A stretch of DNA of 51,132 nt from Planctomycetaceae bacterium (GTDB taxonomy: Bacteria > Planctomycetota > Phycisphaerae > Phycisphaerales > SM1A02): NCBI GenBank assembly GCA_021297815.1, contig JAJTGK010000007.1, positions 1 through 51,132 of the forward strand, read 5' to 3'. The first letter of the stretch is position 1. Each line of letters starts with the position of its first letter. The notes below the pieces were generated by a model. It had not been told where the DNA came from and ran no database searches. It worked only from the letters and a program-made list of their open reading frames with translations. Positions 41,530-50,365 of this stretch are shown piece after piece. Both the position numbers and the translations under genes were made by a program.

Positions 41530-44500
41530 CTGGACCCATGCTGAACACCTCTGGATCGATGTGGATGGCCGCCAGCGTCGCGCTTTGCGCGACTTCGGGT
41601 GCCGCGGCGCAGCAGGCGGGTTCGGTGCGCGGCATCGTGACCGACCGCGACTTCGGCGCGCCCGTGGCGCTTGCGACCGTGACCGTCGTCGAGACGGGTG
41701 CGAAGGTCCAGGCGAGCGAGCAGGGCACCTTTGTGATCGCCGATCTGGCGCCTGGAACCTACACCCTCGTCTTCTCGAAGGACGGCTACCTGCGCCAGGT
41801 GAAGACGGGCGTCGCGGTGCTGTCGGACAGCGTGGCCGAGGTCGATGTCCAGCTCGCGGGCGAGTACGAGGACATGGACGAGTTCGTCGTCCAGGAGATC
41901 GAGCTCGGCGAGAGCGAGGGCGCGCTGCTGCAGCTGCGCATCGAGACGCCGCAACTCCTCGATACGGTGGGTGCCGAGCTCCTTTCGAAGGCGGGCGCCA
42001 GCGATGCTGCCGCGGCGCTGCTGCTTGTTCCTGGCGCATCGGTGCAGGACGGCAAGTACGCGGTCGTGCGCGGCCTGCCCGACCGCTATGTGAGCGCGCA
42101 GCTTGACGGCGTGCGCCTGCCGACCTCCGACGCCGAGCGCCGCGCGGTGCAGCTCGACCAGTTCCCCTCGGCAATCCTCCAGAGCGTGCAGGTGAGCAAG
42201 ACCTTCACGCCCGACCAGCAGGGCGACGCGTCGGGCGGCGCGGTCAACATCGACCTCAAGGACATTCCCGACGAGACCTCGATCCAGCTGAAGATCCAGG
42301 GCGGGTTCAATTCGCAGGTCCAGAAGGCGGACAACTTCCTGTCGTACGACGGCGGCCGCCCGGGCCACTGGGGCGACTTCAACGGCGCGGGCATCCAGGA
42401 CGACCTCATCGGCCAGTCGTGGCCGAACCCCGTCGGCACCGAGCCGAGCGAGATTCCCGGCGCCGACTACAAGTGGTCGATCGCGGGCGGCGGCAAGTGG
42501 GAGGTCGAGGAGGGAGTGAAGGTCGGCGCCTTCGCGAGCCTGTTCTACGAGCGCGACAGCTCGTACTTCGACAACGGCGTCGAGGACTCGTGGTTCGTCA
42601 CGCCGAGCGAGGGGCTCGTTCCCGAGTACTCGCAAGGCACGCCCAGCCAGTTCCGCTTCCAGTCGAACCTGCTCGATGTCGAGCAGGGTTCGCAGTCGAC
42701 GCAGTGGGGCACGCTGGTCGCGGGTGGCGTCGAGACCGAGACGAACCGTTTCGGCGCGACCTACCTGTACACGAGCACCGCGGTCAGCACCTCGACCCTC
42801 GCCACGAACACGCGCGGAAAGGCCTATTTCTGCGGCCCCGCGTTCGACTGGTCGTTCTCGGGGTTCATCTTCGACCCGCTGCCCGCGTACGACCCGAACG
42901 ACCCGACGAGCATCGCGAACACCGACCTCTACGAGTGCTCGCCGTACCAGCGGCTCGAGACGCTCGACTACACCGAGACGGTGACCGAGTCGTTCATCCT
43001 GAAGGGCGAGCACAAGCTGTTCGCCGACGGCGTCGCGGGCGCGTTCGACAACGCCGTGCTCGACTGGACGCTCTCCTCGAGCACCGCGAGCTTCGACCAG
43101 CCCGACAAGACGCAGTTCTCGGCGATCTGGTTCCCCGCGTCGATCTACTACGGCGACCCGATCTGGCTGAGCTATGCGCCCGCCGAGAACATCAACCTCG
43201 GCTGGGTGCAGCACATCAAGCAGACCATCGACGAGACGAGCGAGCAGGCCTCGGTCAATGTGAAGCTGCCCTTCACGAACGACAACGAGCGCACGGGCTA
43301 CTTCAAGATGGGCGTGTTCGCCGACCAGGTCGAGCGCCAGTACCGCCAGGAGACCTACAGCAACCGCGGCTCGGGCAGCTACGCGGGCGGCTGGGACGAC
43401 CCGTGGAGCGCGGTGTTCCCGCAGGAGAACTCGCCGATCTTCGCGTCGGAATTCGACATCGACTACGACGGCCTGCAGCGCCTCGGCGCGTTCTACATGA
43501 TGGCCGATGTGCCGATCGCCGACACCTGGAGCCTGATCGGCGGCGCGCGCATGGAGAACTCGACGCTGCAGACCACGGTCGACGGCGACCAGTTCGCGAC
43601 CTGGTACGACCTCGACTCGGGGCAGGTGATCAACTTCACGCAGAACCCCGATGCGGCGAATGTCGACCGCAAGGACACGCTGGCGCTGCCGATGATCGGC
43701 GCGGAGTGGGTCATTGAGGAAGGCGTCGTGTTCCGCAGCGCCTACACGCAGACCGTGGCGCGGCAGACCTTCCGCGAGATCACGCCGATCATCCAGCAGG
43801 AGTACCTCGGCGGCCCGATCTTCATCGGAAACCCCGACCTCGGCCTGAGCTCGCTCGACAACTGGGACCTGCGCCTCGATGTCACGCCCGCCGAAGGCTG
43901 GTTCGCGTCGGCCTCGTGGTTCTACAAGCGCGTGTTCGACGCGATCGAGTACGCGCAGTTCGACTCGCCCGGCGGCTTCACCTTCACGGCGCCCGTGAAC
44001 TACCCCGACGGCGAGCTCATGGGCATCGAGGCCGAGGTTCGCTTCCTCGTGGGTGACCTGAACAAGACGCTCGACGGCCTGTCGCTCGGCCTCAACGCGA
44101 CCTTCATCGACTCCGAGGTGACGCTGCCCGAGGACGAGCAGGAGGCGTTCGAGCAGGCGGGATTCCCGCTGACGACCCGCGACATGACCGCGGCGCCCGC
44201 CTACCTCTTCAACGCGAACGCGACCTACGAGGTCAAGCCAACGGGAACGACGGTCTCGCTCTTCTACACGGTGACGGGCGACACGCTCGTCGCGGGCGCG
44301 GGCCTCGACGACGGCATCAACTTCGTCCCGAGCATCTACGCGCTGCCCTACGGCACGCTGAACTTCACGCTGCAGCAGGATCTCGGCGGCGTGCTCGAGG
44401 GCCTGAAGCTCTTCTTCCAGGCGAAGAACCTCCTGAACCCCGAGATCGAGACCGTGTACCGCTCCGACTACCTGCCCAACGGCGATGTGCTGAACACCTC

Positions 44501-44555
44501 GTACACCGCGGGCATCGACTTCGCGCTCGGACTGAGCTGGCAGGTCGACTTCTGA
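41526..44555 (+). CDS. TonB-dependent outer-membrane receptor with CarboxypepD-like N-terminal domain
   Basis: A 1009-residue receptor. A signal peptide (to about 29) is followed by a carboxypeptidase-regulatory-like beta domain (33-112, VRGIVTDRDFGAPVALATV). A candidate TonB box DEFVVQEIE lies at 118-126. The plug domain (about 140-245) contains VVRGLPDRYVSAQLDGVRLP and GDASGGAVNIDLKD. The rest is a 22-strand-type barrel rich in aromatic residues, ending LGLSWQVDF with the terminal Phe typical of outer-membrane barrels. The GTG at 41526 is preferred over the ATG at 41538 because AGGA lies six bases upstream of it. It is followed after 40 bp by the DUF3450 gene, so the receptor and its energiser share an operon. 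The substrate cannot be told; no siderophore or cobalamin genes are nearby. Confidence 0.93.
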   Translation: MTGPMLNTSGSMWMAASVALCATSGAAAQQAGSVRGIVTDRDFGAPVALATVTVVETGAKVQASEQGTFVIADLAPGTYTLVFSKDGYLRQVKTGVAVLSDSVAEVDVQLAGEYEDMDEFVVQEIELGESEGALLQLRIETPQLLDTVGAELLSKAGASDAAAALLLVPGASVQDGKYAVVRGLPDRYVSAQLDGVRLPTSDAERRAVQLDQFPSAILQSVQVSKTFTPDQQGDASGGAVNIDLKDIPDETSIQLKIQGGFNSQVQKADNFLSYDGGRPGHWGDFNGAGIQDDLIGQSWPNPVGTEPSEIPGADYKWSIAGGGKWEVEEGVKVGAFASLFYERDSSYFDNGVEDSWFVTPSEGLVPEYSQGTPSQFRFQSNLLDVEQGSQSTQWGTLVAGGVETETNRFGATYLYTSTAVSTSTLATNTRGKAYFCGPAFDWSFSGFIFDPLPAYDPNDPTSIANTDLYECSPYQRLETLDYTETVTESFILKGEHKLFADGVAGAFDNAVLDWTLSSSTASFDQPDKTQFSAIWFPASIYYGDPIWLSYAPAENINLGWVQHIKQTIDETSEQASVNVKLPFTNDNERTGYFKMGVFADQVERQYRQETYSNRGSGSYAGGWDDPWSAVFPQENSPIFASEFDIDYDGLQRLGAFYMMADVPIADTWSLIGGARMENSTLQTTVDGDQFATWYDLDSGQVINFTQNPDAANVDRKDTLALPMIGAEWVIEEGVVFRSAYTQTVARQTFREITPIIQQEYLGGPIFIGNPDLGLSSLDNWDLRLDVTPAEGWFASASWFYKRVFDAIEYAQFDSPGGFTFTAPVNYPDGELMGIEAEVRFLVGDLNKTLDGLSLGLNATFIDSEVTLPEDEQEAFEQAGFPLTTRDMTAAPAYLFNANATYEVKPTGTTVSLFYTVTGDTLVAGAGLDDGINFVPSIYALPYGTLNFTLQQDLGGVLEGLKLFFQAKNLLNPEIETVYRSDYLPNGDVLNTSYTAGIDFALGLSWQVDF

Positions 44556-44595
44556 GATCCGAATCCCGACGCATCGCGACGCGCAGGAAACCACC

Positions 44596-45417
44596 ATGAA
44601 GAACGCCATCGTCCTTGGAACCATCGCCACCGCGGCCGTCGCCGCAGCGCTCGCCGCAGGCCCGCAGGCCGCGCCCGCAGCGCCCGCCGCGAACCCCGCG
44701 GAAGCCAGCCCCGCCGAGACCCTGCAGCGCATCGACAGCGTGCGCGAGGTGCTCGAGCGCTGGGTCGAGACGCGCCGCGTCATCGCCGACGAGGAGCGCG
44801 AGTTCGCGCTGGCCAAGGACATGCTGGCCGCGCGCATCGACCTCGTGCAGCGCGACATCGACGGCGTGCGCTCGAAGGTGAAGGAGGCCGAGGCGAGCAT
44901 CACCGAGGCCGACCGCCGCCGCGACGAGCTCGTCGCGCAGAACGACCGCCTGAAGGGGACCTCCGACTCGATGCAGAAGGCGATCGAGGAGATGGAGTCG
45001 CGCACGCGCTCGCTGCTCGCGCGCATTCCCGACCCGATCCGCGAGCGCGTGCGGCCGCTGAGCCAGCGCATTCCTGCGGCGGGCGCCGAGTCGAAGCTCG
45101 CGCTTGCGGTGCGCTTCCAGAATGTGATCGGCCTCCTGAACGAGGTCAACAAGTTCAACCGCGAGATCACGATGACGAGCGAGGTGCGCCAGCTGCCCGA
45201 CGGCTCGTCGGCCGAGGTCACCGCGGTCTATGTCGGCATCGGCCAGGGCTTCTATGTGAACGGCGCGGGCACCGTCGCGGGCATCGGCACCGCGGGCAAG
45301 GACGCGTGGGTGTGGCGCTCCGCCAACGACGCCGCGCCGCGCATCGCCGCGATCGTCGCCATCCTGAAGAACGAGAAGCCCGCGGAGTTCATCGAAGTCC
45401 CCGTCACGGTCGACTGA
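44596..45417 (+). CDS. DUF3450 family coiled-coil protein
   Basis: A 273-residue exported protein (signal about 1-21, then an Ala/Pro linker to 40). Residues about 40-135 form a long coiled coil (LQRIDSVREVLERWVETRRV, DIDGVRSKVKEAEASITEAD). The C-terminal domain contains NKFNREITMTSEVRQLPDG and EVTAVYVGIGQGFYVNGAG, the conserved part of DUF3450. This family is encoded immediately upstream of TtpC-like ExbB genes in gammaproteobacteria, and the order here is the same. It probably spans the periplasm as a partner of the motor. AGGA lies upstream of the ATG. The gaps are 40 bp to the receptor and 36 bp to the next gene. Confidence 0.9.
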   Translation: MKNAIVLGTIATAAVAAALAAGPQAAPAAPAANPAEASPAETLQRIDSVREVLERWVETRRVIADEEREFALAKDMLAARIDLVQRDIDGVRSKVKEAEASITEADRRRDELVAQNDRLKGTSDSMQKAIEEMESRTRSLLARIPDPIRERVRPLSQRIPAAGAESKLALAVRFQNVIGLLNEVNKFNREITMTSEVRQLPDGSSAEVTAVYVGIGQGFYVNGAGTVAGIGTAGKDAWVWRSANDAAPRIAAIVAILKNEKPAEFIEVPVTVD

Positions 45418-45453
45418 CGCCTCGCACCTGAGCTTGGAACGAAGGCACACACC

Positions 45454-46938
45454 ATGAATCAGATCATCGCCACCATCGCCGCGCTCGGCATCGCCATGAT
45501 GCCTGCAAGCGCGCTTGCGCAGCAGAACACGCCCGCCGAGACCGCACCCGCCACCTTCGACGGCGCCGCGGTCGACATGCAGAAGCGCCTCGACGACAGC
45601 CTGAAGGAGCTCGCCGACCTGCGTCGCCGCATGGCCGACGAGAAGATCCCGATGTCGCGTCGCCTTGGCGACCTCGAGCAGGAGCTCGTGAAGGCGCGTC
45701 AGGACCTGCAGCAGGCCTCGCGCACGCTCGACAACCGCACGCTCGACCTCGGGCGCCTGACCAACGACATCAAGGCGCGCGAGCAGGAGGCGGGCTACCT
45801 CGCGAACCTGCTCTCCGAGTACCTGCGCAACTTCGAGGCGGGTCTGCACATCTCCGAGCTCCAGCTCTACCGCGACCGCATGAAGGAGGCGCAGCTCGTC
45901 ACCGAGAACGACGGCGTGTCGCCTGCCGAGCTGTTCAAGGCCCAGGCGCCGCTGATCACGATGTCGCTCGACCGGCTCGAGGGCGCGCTCGGCGGGGCGC
46001 GCTTCGCGGGCACCGCGGTCGCCGAGGACGGCACCGTGGCGAAGGGCACCTTCGTGCTCGTCGGCCCGACGGCGCTCTTCCGCTCGGACGACGGTACGCG
46101 CATCGGCACCGCGGAGCAGCGGCTCGGCTCGCTCGAGCCGTCGATCTTCGCGTTCGACAAGCCCGAGCTCGTCGCAGCCGCGGGGCAGTTCATCGCGGGC
46201 ACGGGCGGCGGCTTCACCTTCGACCCGACGCTCGGCACCGCGCACAAGATCGAGGCCACCGAGGAGACGCTCTGGGAGCACATCGTGGCAGGCGGCGCCG
46301 TCATGGTGCCGATCCTCGCGCTCGCGGCTGCGGCGCTGCTCGTGGCGCTCGGGAAGTGGATCGCCATGCTCTTCGTGCGCATGCCGTCGCGGGCCCGGGT
46401 CAAGGAGCTCATGTCTGCGGTTGGCCGCGGCGACCGCGCGAAGGCGACCGAACTGGCAGGCCGCATGAAGGGCCCGATCGGCCGCATGCTGCAGCAGGGC
46501 ATCGGCGCGCTCAACGCGGGCCAGCCGCGCGACGAGGCCGAGGAATCGATGTACGAAGTCATGCAGGTCACGCGTCTGTCGCTGCAGCGGTTCCTGCCGT
46601 TTGTCGCGATCTCGGCGTCGGCCGCGCCGCTCCTCGGCCTGCTCGGCACCGTGACGGGCATCATGAACACCTTCAACGCGATCACCATCTACGGCACGGG
46701 CGATGTGAAGACGCTTTCGAGCGGCATCTCCGAGGCGCTCATCACCACCGAGTACGGCCTGATCGTCGCGATTCCGTCGCTTCTGATCCACGCCTTCCTC
46801 TCGGCGAAGGCGCGCAACATGGTGAACCGCATGGAGACGACGGGCGTCGCCTTCATGAACGAGGTGCTGAAGGCCGAGGTGCGTGCGAAGCCCGCGGCAT
46901 CGTCCGCTCCGAGCAATGAGCCCGTGGGGGCGGCGTAA
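45454..46938 (+). CDS. TtpC-like long MotA/TolQ/ExbB proton-channel protein
   Basis: A 494-residue protein. A signal-like N-terminus (1-22) is followed by a periplasmic coiled-coil region (about 40-150) and a further periplasmic domain (150-270). Three membrane segments come next (about 281-306, 381-407 and 427-450), with the ExbB/TolQ signature APLLGLLGTVTGIMNTF (391-407). The extended N-terminal part is the mark of TtpC, the extra component needed by Vibrio TonB2-type systems. It should couple proton flow to TonB together with the shorter ExbB and ExbD. It lies 5 bp upstream of ExbB and is therefore surely co-translated. The channel region looks intact. Confidence 0.93.
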   Translation: MNQIIATIAALGIAMMPASALAQQNTPAETAPATFDGAAVDMQKRLDDSLKELADLRRRMADEKIPMSRRLGDLEQELVKARQDLQQASRTLDNRTLDLGRLTNDIKAREQEAGYLANLLSEYLRNFEAGLHISELQLYRDRMKEAQLVTENDGVSPAELFKAQAPLITMSLDRLEGALGGARFAGTAVAEDGTVAKGTFVLVGPTALFRSDDGTRIGTAEQRLGSLEPSIFAFDKPELVAAAGQFIAGTGGGFTFDPTLGTAHKIEATEETLWEHIVAGGAVMVPILALAAAALLVALGKWIAMLFVRMPSRARVKELMSAVGRGDRAKATELAGRMKGPIGRMLQQGIGALNAGQPRDEAEESMYEVMQVTRLSLQRFLPFVAISASAAPLLGLLGTVTGIMNTFNAITIYGTGDVKTLSSGISEALITTEYGLIVAIPSLLIHAFLSAKARNMVNRMETTGVAFMNEVLKAEVRAKPAASSAPSNEPVGAA

Positions 46939-46943
46939 TCGTC

Positions 46944-47618
46944 ATGGACGAGTCGTTCATCGTCATCCCCTGGCTGAGTGCGCCGCAGCAGGAATTCGTC
47001 GATCACGCGATCGAGATCTGGATCGCGGGCGGCTGGTCGATGTGGGCGATCGCGTTCGTCGCGTTCGTGATGTGCGCGCTGGCCGCGAGCATGGTGATCA
47101 CGATGGTCGCGCGCGGCATGTGGGTGTCGTCGGACAAGCGCATCGCGCGCATGGTCGCCGAGCCCGCGCGTCGCCGCGGAAACACGGGGCGGCTGATCGA
47201 GGCCGCGCTCTCGACGGGTACGCTCGAGGGCGTCGACGGCGCGTTCGACCAGTACAGGCTCGCGGAGCTCGCGTCGTTCGACCGCAAGCTGCGCATGATG
47301 AAGATCTGCGTGGGCACCGCGCCGCTGCTCGGCCTGTTCGGCACGGTCACGGGCATGCTCGCGACCTTCGCGGCGCTCTCGTCGGGCTCGGGCGGCGAGA
47401 AGACGATGGCGCAGATCGCCGAGGGCATCTCCGAGGCGCTCATCACCACCGAGACGGGCCTGGTCGTCGCACTGCCAGGGCTCTTCCTCCAGTATCAGGT
47501 CGCGCGGCGCGTCGAGTCGTTCAAGGTGTTCCTCGGCCGCGCCGAGCACGCCTGCCACCGAGCGGTGCGCGCACGCATGTCGGATTCACGAAAGCAACCT
47601 GCCGCCGTTGCGGCATGA
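46944..47618 (+). CDS. exbB: ExbB-type proton channel subunit
   Basis: A 224-residue MotA/TolQ/ExbB protein. It has the usual three membrane segments (about 32-56, 120-143 and 165-186). The signature [17 protein letters not shown] (126-142) and a second conserved stretch [19 protein letters not shown] (161-179) line the channel. With ExbD it forms the inner-membrane motor that energises TonB. The N-terminus is periplasmic and lacks a cleaved signal. It is encoded between the TtpC-like gene (5 bp) and exbD (22 bp). Having both a long and a short ExbB homologue matches TonB2-type systems rather than the classical TonB1 type. Confidence 0.94.
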   Translation: MDESFIVIPWLSAPQQEFVDHAIEIWIAGGWSMWAIAFVAFVMCALAASMVITMVARGMWVSSDKRIARMVAEPARRRGNTGRLIEAALSTGTLEGVDGAFDQYRLAELASFDRKLRMMKICVGTAPLLGLFGTVTGMLATFAALSSGSGGEKTMAQIAEGISEALITTETGLVVALPGLFLQYQVARRVESFKVFLGRAEHACHRAVRARMSDSRKQPAAVAA

Positions 47619-47640
47619 CACGCAGGAAAGCGAAGGACTC

Positions 47641-48054
47641 ATGGGACGCTTCAGAGATTCATCTTCCGAAGATTCGGGCGATCCAGGCATCGATCTCAGC
47701 CCGATGCTCGACTGCGTGTTCATCCTCCTGATCTTCTTCATCGTGACCACGACCTTCGTCGAGGAGACGGGCGTCGAGGTCGACAAGCCGCAGGCCGCGT
47801 CGAGCGTGCAGCTCGAGAAGACGAGCATCCTGATCGCGATCACCGCCAAGGGCGAGGTCGTGTACGGAGGCCGTGAGATCGGCGCGGGCGGCGTGCAGAC
47901 GCTCGTCAAGCGCATGATCCAGAAGGAAGATGTTCCCGTGATCATCCAGGCCGACCGCGAGGCGGCGGCAGGGGTGCTCGTTCGCGTGATCGACGAAGCG
48001 AAGCTCGCGGGTGCGACCAAGGTCAGCATCGCAAGCCTGAAGCCGCGCGCCTGA
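47641..48054 (+). CDS. exbD: ExbD-type biopolymer transport protein
   Basis: A 137-residue protein with one N-terminal membrane segment (about 25-40, [15 protein letters not shown]) preceded by DLSPMLD. Asp24 of that motif corresponds to the essential protonatable aspartate of ExbD/TolR. The periplasmic domain ends [17 protein letters not shown], as is usual for the family. The N-terminal tail is short and acidic ([10 protein letters not shown]). Its ATG has GAAGGA five bases upstream. It works with ExbB and the TtpC-like protein; the neighbouring gene spacing of 22 bp on both sides indicates one operon. Confidence 0.94.
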   Translation: MGRFRDSSSEDSGDPGIDLSPMLDCVFILLIFFIVTTTFVEETGVEVDKPQAASSVQLEKTSILIAITAKGEVVYGGREIGAGGVQTLVKRMIQKEDVPVIIQADREAAAGVLVRVIDEAKLAGATKVSIASLKPRA

Positions 48055-48076
48055 GCGGGCCGACTGGGCAAACGCC

Positions 48077-48775
48077 GTGGAATCACTGATCCGTTTCATC
48101 TCCATCTCGCTGCAGAACCTGCTCGCGGTCGCGGTCGGTCTCGCGCTTGCGCTCGGCATCTTCCTGCTGCTGCCGCTGCTCGAGAGCATCACCTCGACGC
48201 CGCAGGCCGACCTCATCGTGCAGTCGGCGAACACGGCCAACCTTCCGCCGCCGCCACCGCCGCCGCCCGAGGAGGAGAAGCCCGAGGAAGAGGAAGAGAA
48301 GCCCGAGGAGCCGCCGCCGCCAGACCTCGCCGAGGAGACGCCGCCGCTCGACCTGTCGCAGCTCGAGCTCGCGCTGAATGTCGGCGCAGGCGGAGGCGTG
48401 GGGGCGTTTCAGGGCGATTTCGCGGTGAAGCTGCCCGTTGGCAATGAAGCAGCGAGCAAGGACGAGGCGTCGGATGTCGACGCGCTCTTCTCGATCGCCG
48501 ACCTCGACCAGAAGCCGCGCGTGATGTACCAGCCCGGCCCCAACATGACGGGCGACATGCGCAAGCAGACGCCCGGAACCGTCTACATCCTGTTCGTGGT
48601 CGACCAGCGCGGCCGCGTCGAGAACCCCGTCGTCCAGACCACCACGAACCCCATCTTCGACTCCGCCGCGCTTTCGGCGGTGAAGCAGTGGAGGTTCGAG
48701 CCGGGCAAGCGCAACGGCGAGGCCGTGAAGTTCCGCATGCGCGTCCCGATCACCTTCCCGAAGCCAGGCAAGTGA
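48077..48775 (+). CDS. tonB: TonB energy-transducing protein
   Basis: A 232-residue TonB protein. A single membrane anchor (about 13-35) is followed by a periplasm-spanning region rich in proline and glutamate (56-92, with PPPPPPPP and alternating EEE/PEE stretches). A linker and the C-terminal TonB domain follow (about 165-230). The key phrase there is GTVYILFVVDQRGRVENPVV, and SAALSAVKQWRFEPGKRNG matches the usual AAxxAxxxWRFxP pattern. Unlike E. coli TonB, the spacer is Pro-Glu rather than Pro-Lys/Pro-Glu mixed, so it is strongly acidic. It starts with GTG. This protein should contact the receptor's DEFVVQEIE box at the outer membrane. Confidence 0.93.
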   Translation: MESLIRFISISLQNLLAVAVGLALALGIFLLLPLLESITSTPQADLIVQSANTANLPPPPPPPPEEEKPEEEEEKPEEPPPPDLAEETPPLDLSQLELALNVGAGGGVGAFQGDFAVKLPVGNEAASKDEASDVDALFSIADLDQKPRVMYQPGPNMTGDMRKQTPGTVYILFVVDQRGRVENPVVQTTTNPIFDSAALSAVKQWRFEPGKRNGEAVKFRMRVPITFPKPGK

Positions 48776-48815
48776 GCCGCAAGGCCGCACCCGACCGAGA
48801 CCGAGGCAACACGCC

Positions 48816-50261
48816 ATGATTCCGACCACCGTCGTCCTCTCCGTCCTGCTGTCCGCCGCGGCCCTCGTGGCGCCGCCCAAGAAGCAGAAGCCGCCCGAGC
48901 CGCCGCCGCCGGAGCCCGAGCCGCGCCCCGTGTTCGTGGTGCCCGGCCCCGAGCAGCCGATGGCGTTCGGCGAGGAAGTGCGCCGCCTGTGGGCGAGCGA
49001 CGACTTCCAGCGCGTGCTCGCGCTGTCGTACCAGGCCGACAGCGATGTCGAGCCGAAGGTCAACGACCTCGAGAAGCCGCAGCTCTACGAGGTGCTGAAG
49101 CTCATCGCCGCCGAGAAGCCCGCCGAGGCGCTCGCGATGGTCGAGCCCCTCTGCAAGGACGACGCGAGCGCGGTGTTCGACTTCACGAAGGCGAACATCC
49201 ACTTCCAGCTCGAGGACTTCGACAAGGCGGGCGAGGCCTACGCGAAGGCGACCGTCAAGTTCCCGAAGTTCCGCCGCGCGTGGCGCAACCTCGCGCTGAT
49301 CCATGTGCGCAAGGGCGACTTCGCGAAGGCCATCGTGCCGCTCACGCGCCTCGTCGAGCTGAACGGCGCCGACTCGGTCGTCTACGGCCTGCTCGGCTAC
49401 GCCTACTCGCTGCAGGACGACAACCTCGGCGCCGAGAGCTCGTACCGCATGGCGCTGCTCCTCGATCCGAAGTCGAAGGACTGGCAGCTCGGACTCGCGC
49501 GCACCTTCTTCAAGCAGGAGCGCTGGGCCGACGCGATCGCGCTCACGCAGCGCTTGATCTCGGAGAAGCCCGACCAGCCCGACCTGTGGCTCCTGCAGGC
49601 GAACGCGTTCATCGGCAGCGGGCAGGCCATGAAGGCCGCGCAGAACTACGAGATCGTCGCGCGCATGGGCAAGGCGACCGCCGACAGCACGCTGATGCTC
49701 GGCGACATCTATGTGAACGAGGAGCTGTACGGCCCCGCGGTCGACTGCTACGCGCGGGCGCTCGCCATGACGCCGCGTCCGACCGCCGAGCGCACGCTGC
49801 GCGCGGCCAAGGTCATCCTGGCGCGTGGCGCGCTGGCCGACGGGCGCCGCCTGGTCGAGAGCACCGCGAAGGCCTACGGCGAGGACCTCACCGTGCCCGA
49901 GCGCAAGGAGATGCTCAAGCTCCGCTCGCGCATCGCCGCGGCCACGCAGGCGACCGACGAGCAGGCGCGCGTCCTGGCGCAGATCATCGAGCTCGACCCG
50001 CTCGATGGTGAGGCGCTCATGCTGCTCGGCCAGTACCACACCGATCAGGGCGACCTCGAGAAGGCCGTGTTCCACTACGAGCGCGCGGCCAGCGTCGAGA
50101 AGTTCGAGGCCGATGCGAAGGTGCGCCACGCGCAGGTGCTCGTGAAGCAGGGGAAGTACGGCGATGCGGTGCCGCTCCTGCGCGCGGCGCAGCAGGTCCG
50201 CCCGCGCGACAATGTGCAGACCTACCTCGACCAGGTCGAGCGGGCCGCGAAGGGCCGCTGA
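48816..50261 (+). CDS. TPR-repeat protein ending the TonB operon
   Basis: A 481-residue exported protein. A hydrophobic N-terminus (TTVVLSVLLSAAALVA) is followed by a Pro-rich segment (20-40). At least six TPR units come next, for example FDFTKANIHFQLEDFDKAGE, RRAWRNLALIHVRKGDFAKA, SVVYGLLGYAYSLQDDNLGA and EALMLLGQYHTDQGDLEKAV. A TPR protein at the end of the cluster is usual in TonB2/TonB3-type systems, where it is thought to help the motor or receptor in the periplasm (family knowledge; exact role unsettled). It lies 40 bp after tonB. It is followed by a strong intrinsic terminator, which fixes it as the last gene of the operon. Confidence 0.92.
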   Translation: MIPTTVVLSVLLSAAALVAPPKKQKPPEPPPPEPEPRPVFVVPGPEQPMAFGEEVRRLWASDDFQRVLALSYQADSDVEPKVNDLEKPQLYEVLKLIAAEKPAEALAMVEPLCKDDASAVFDFTKANIHFQLEDFDKAGEAYAKATVKFPKFRRAWRNLALIHVRKGDFAKAIVPLTRLVELNGADSVVYGLLGYAYSLQDDNLGAESSYRMALLLDPKSKDWQLGLARTFFKQERWADAIALTQRLISEKPDQPDLWLLQANAFIGSGQAMKAAQNYEIVARMGKATADSTLMLGDIYVNEELYGPAVDCYARALAMTPRPTAERTLRAAKVILARGALADGRRLVESTAKAYGEDLTVPERKEMLKLRSRIAAATQATDEQARVLAQIIELDPLDGEALMLLGQYHTDQGDLEKAVFHYERAASVEKFEADAKVRHAQVLVKQGKYGDAVPLLRAAQQVRPRDNVQTYLDQVERAAKGR

Positions 50262-50296
50262 GCGCCCTCGCGAGGCATCGTTCGACGCGTTCAAAC

Positions 50297-50330
50297 ACGC
50301 GCCCCCGAGGACTAGATCTCGGGGGCGCGT
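50297..50330 (+). terminator. Strong intrinsic terminator of the TonB operon
   Basis: A perfect 13-bp stem ACGCGCCCCCGAG / CTCGGGGGCGCGT with an 8-nt loop, followed by TTCTTTCT, 35 bp after the TPR gene stop. This is the best Rho-independent terminator in the window. It may also serve the convergent gene at 50366. Confidence 0.85.
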
Positions 50331-50365
50331 TCTTTCTCGTGAGGTGCGCAGACCGCGGTCCGTGT

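Noticed and set aside
41364-45221. A 1285-codon open frame on the minus strand opposite the TonB receptor
   Set aside because: It is antisense to a clear receptor gene, and its translation is Arg/Glu/Val-rich without family resemblance. Long antisense frames are expected at this GC content.
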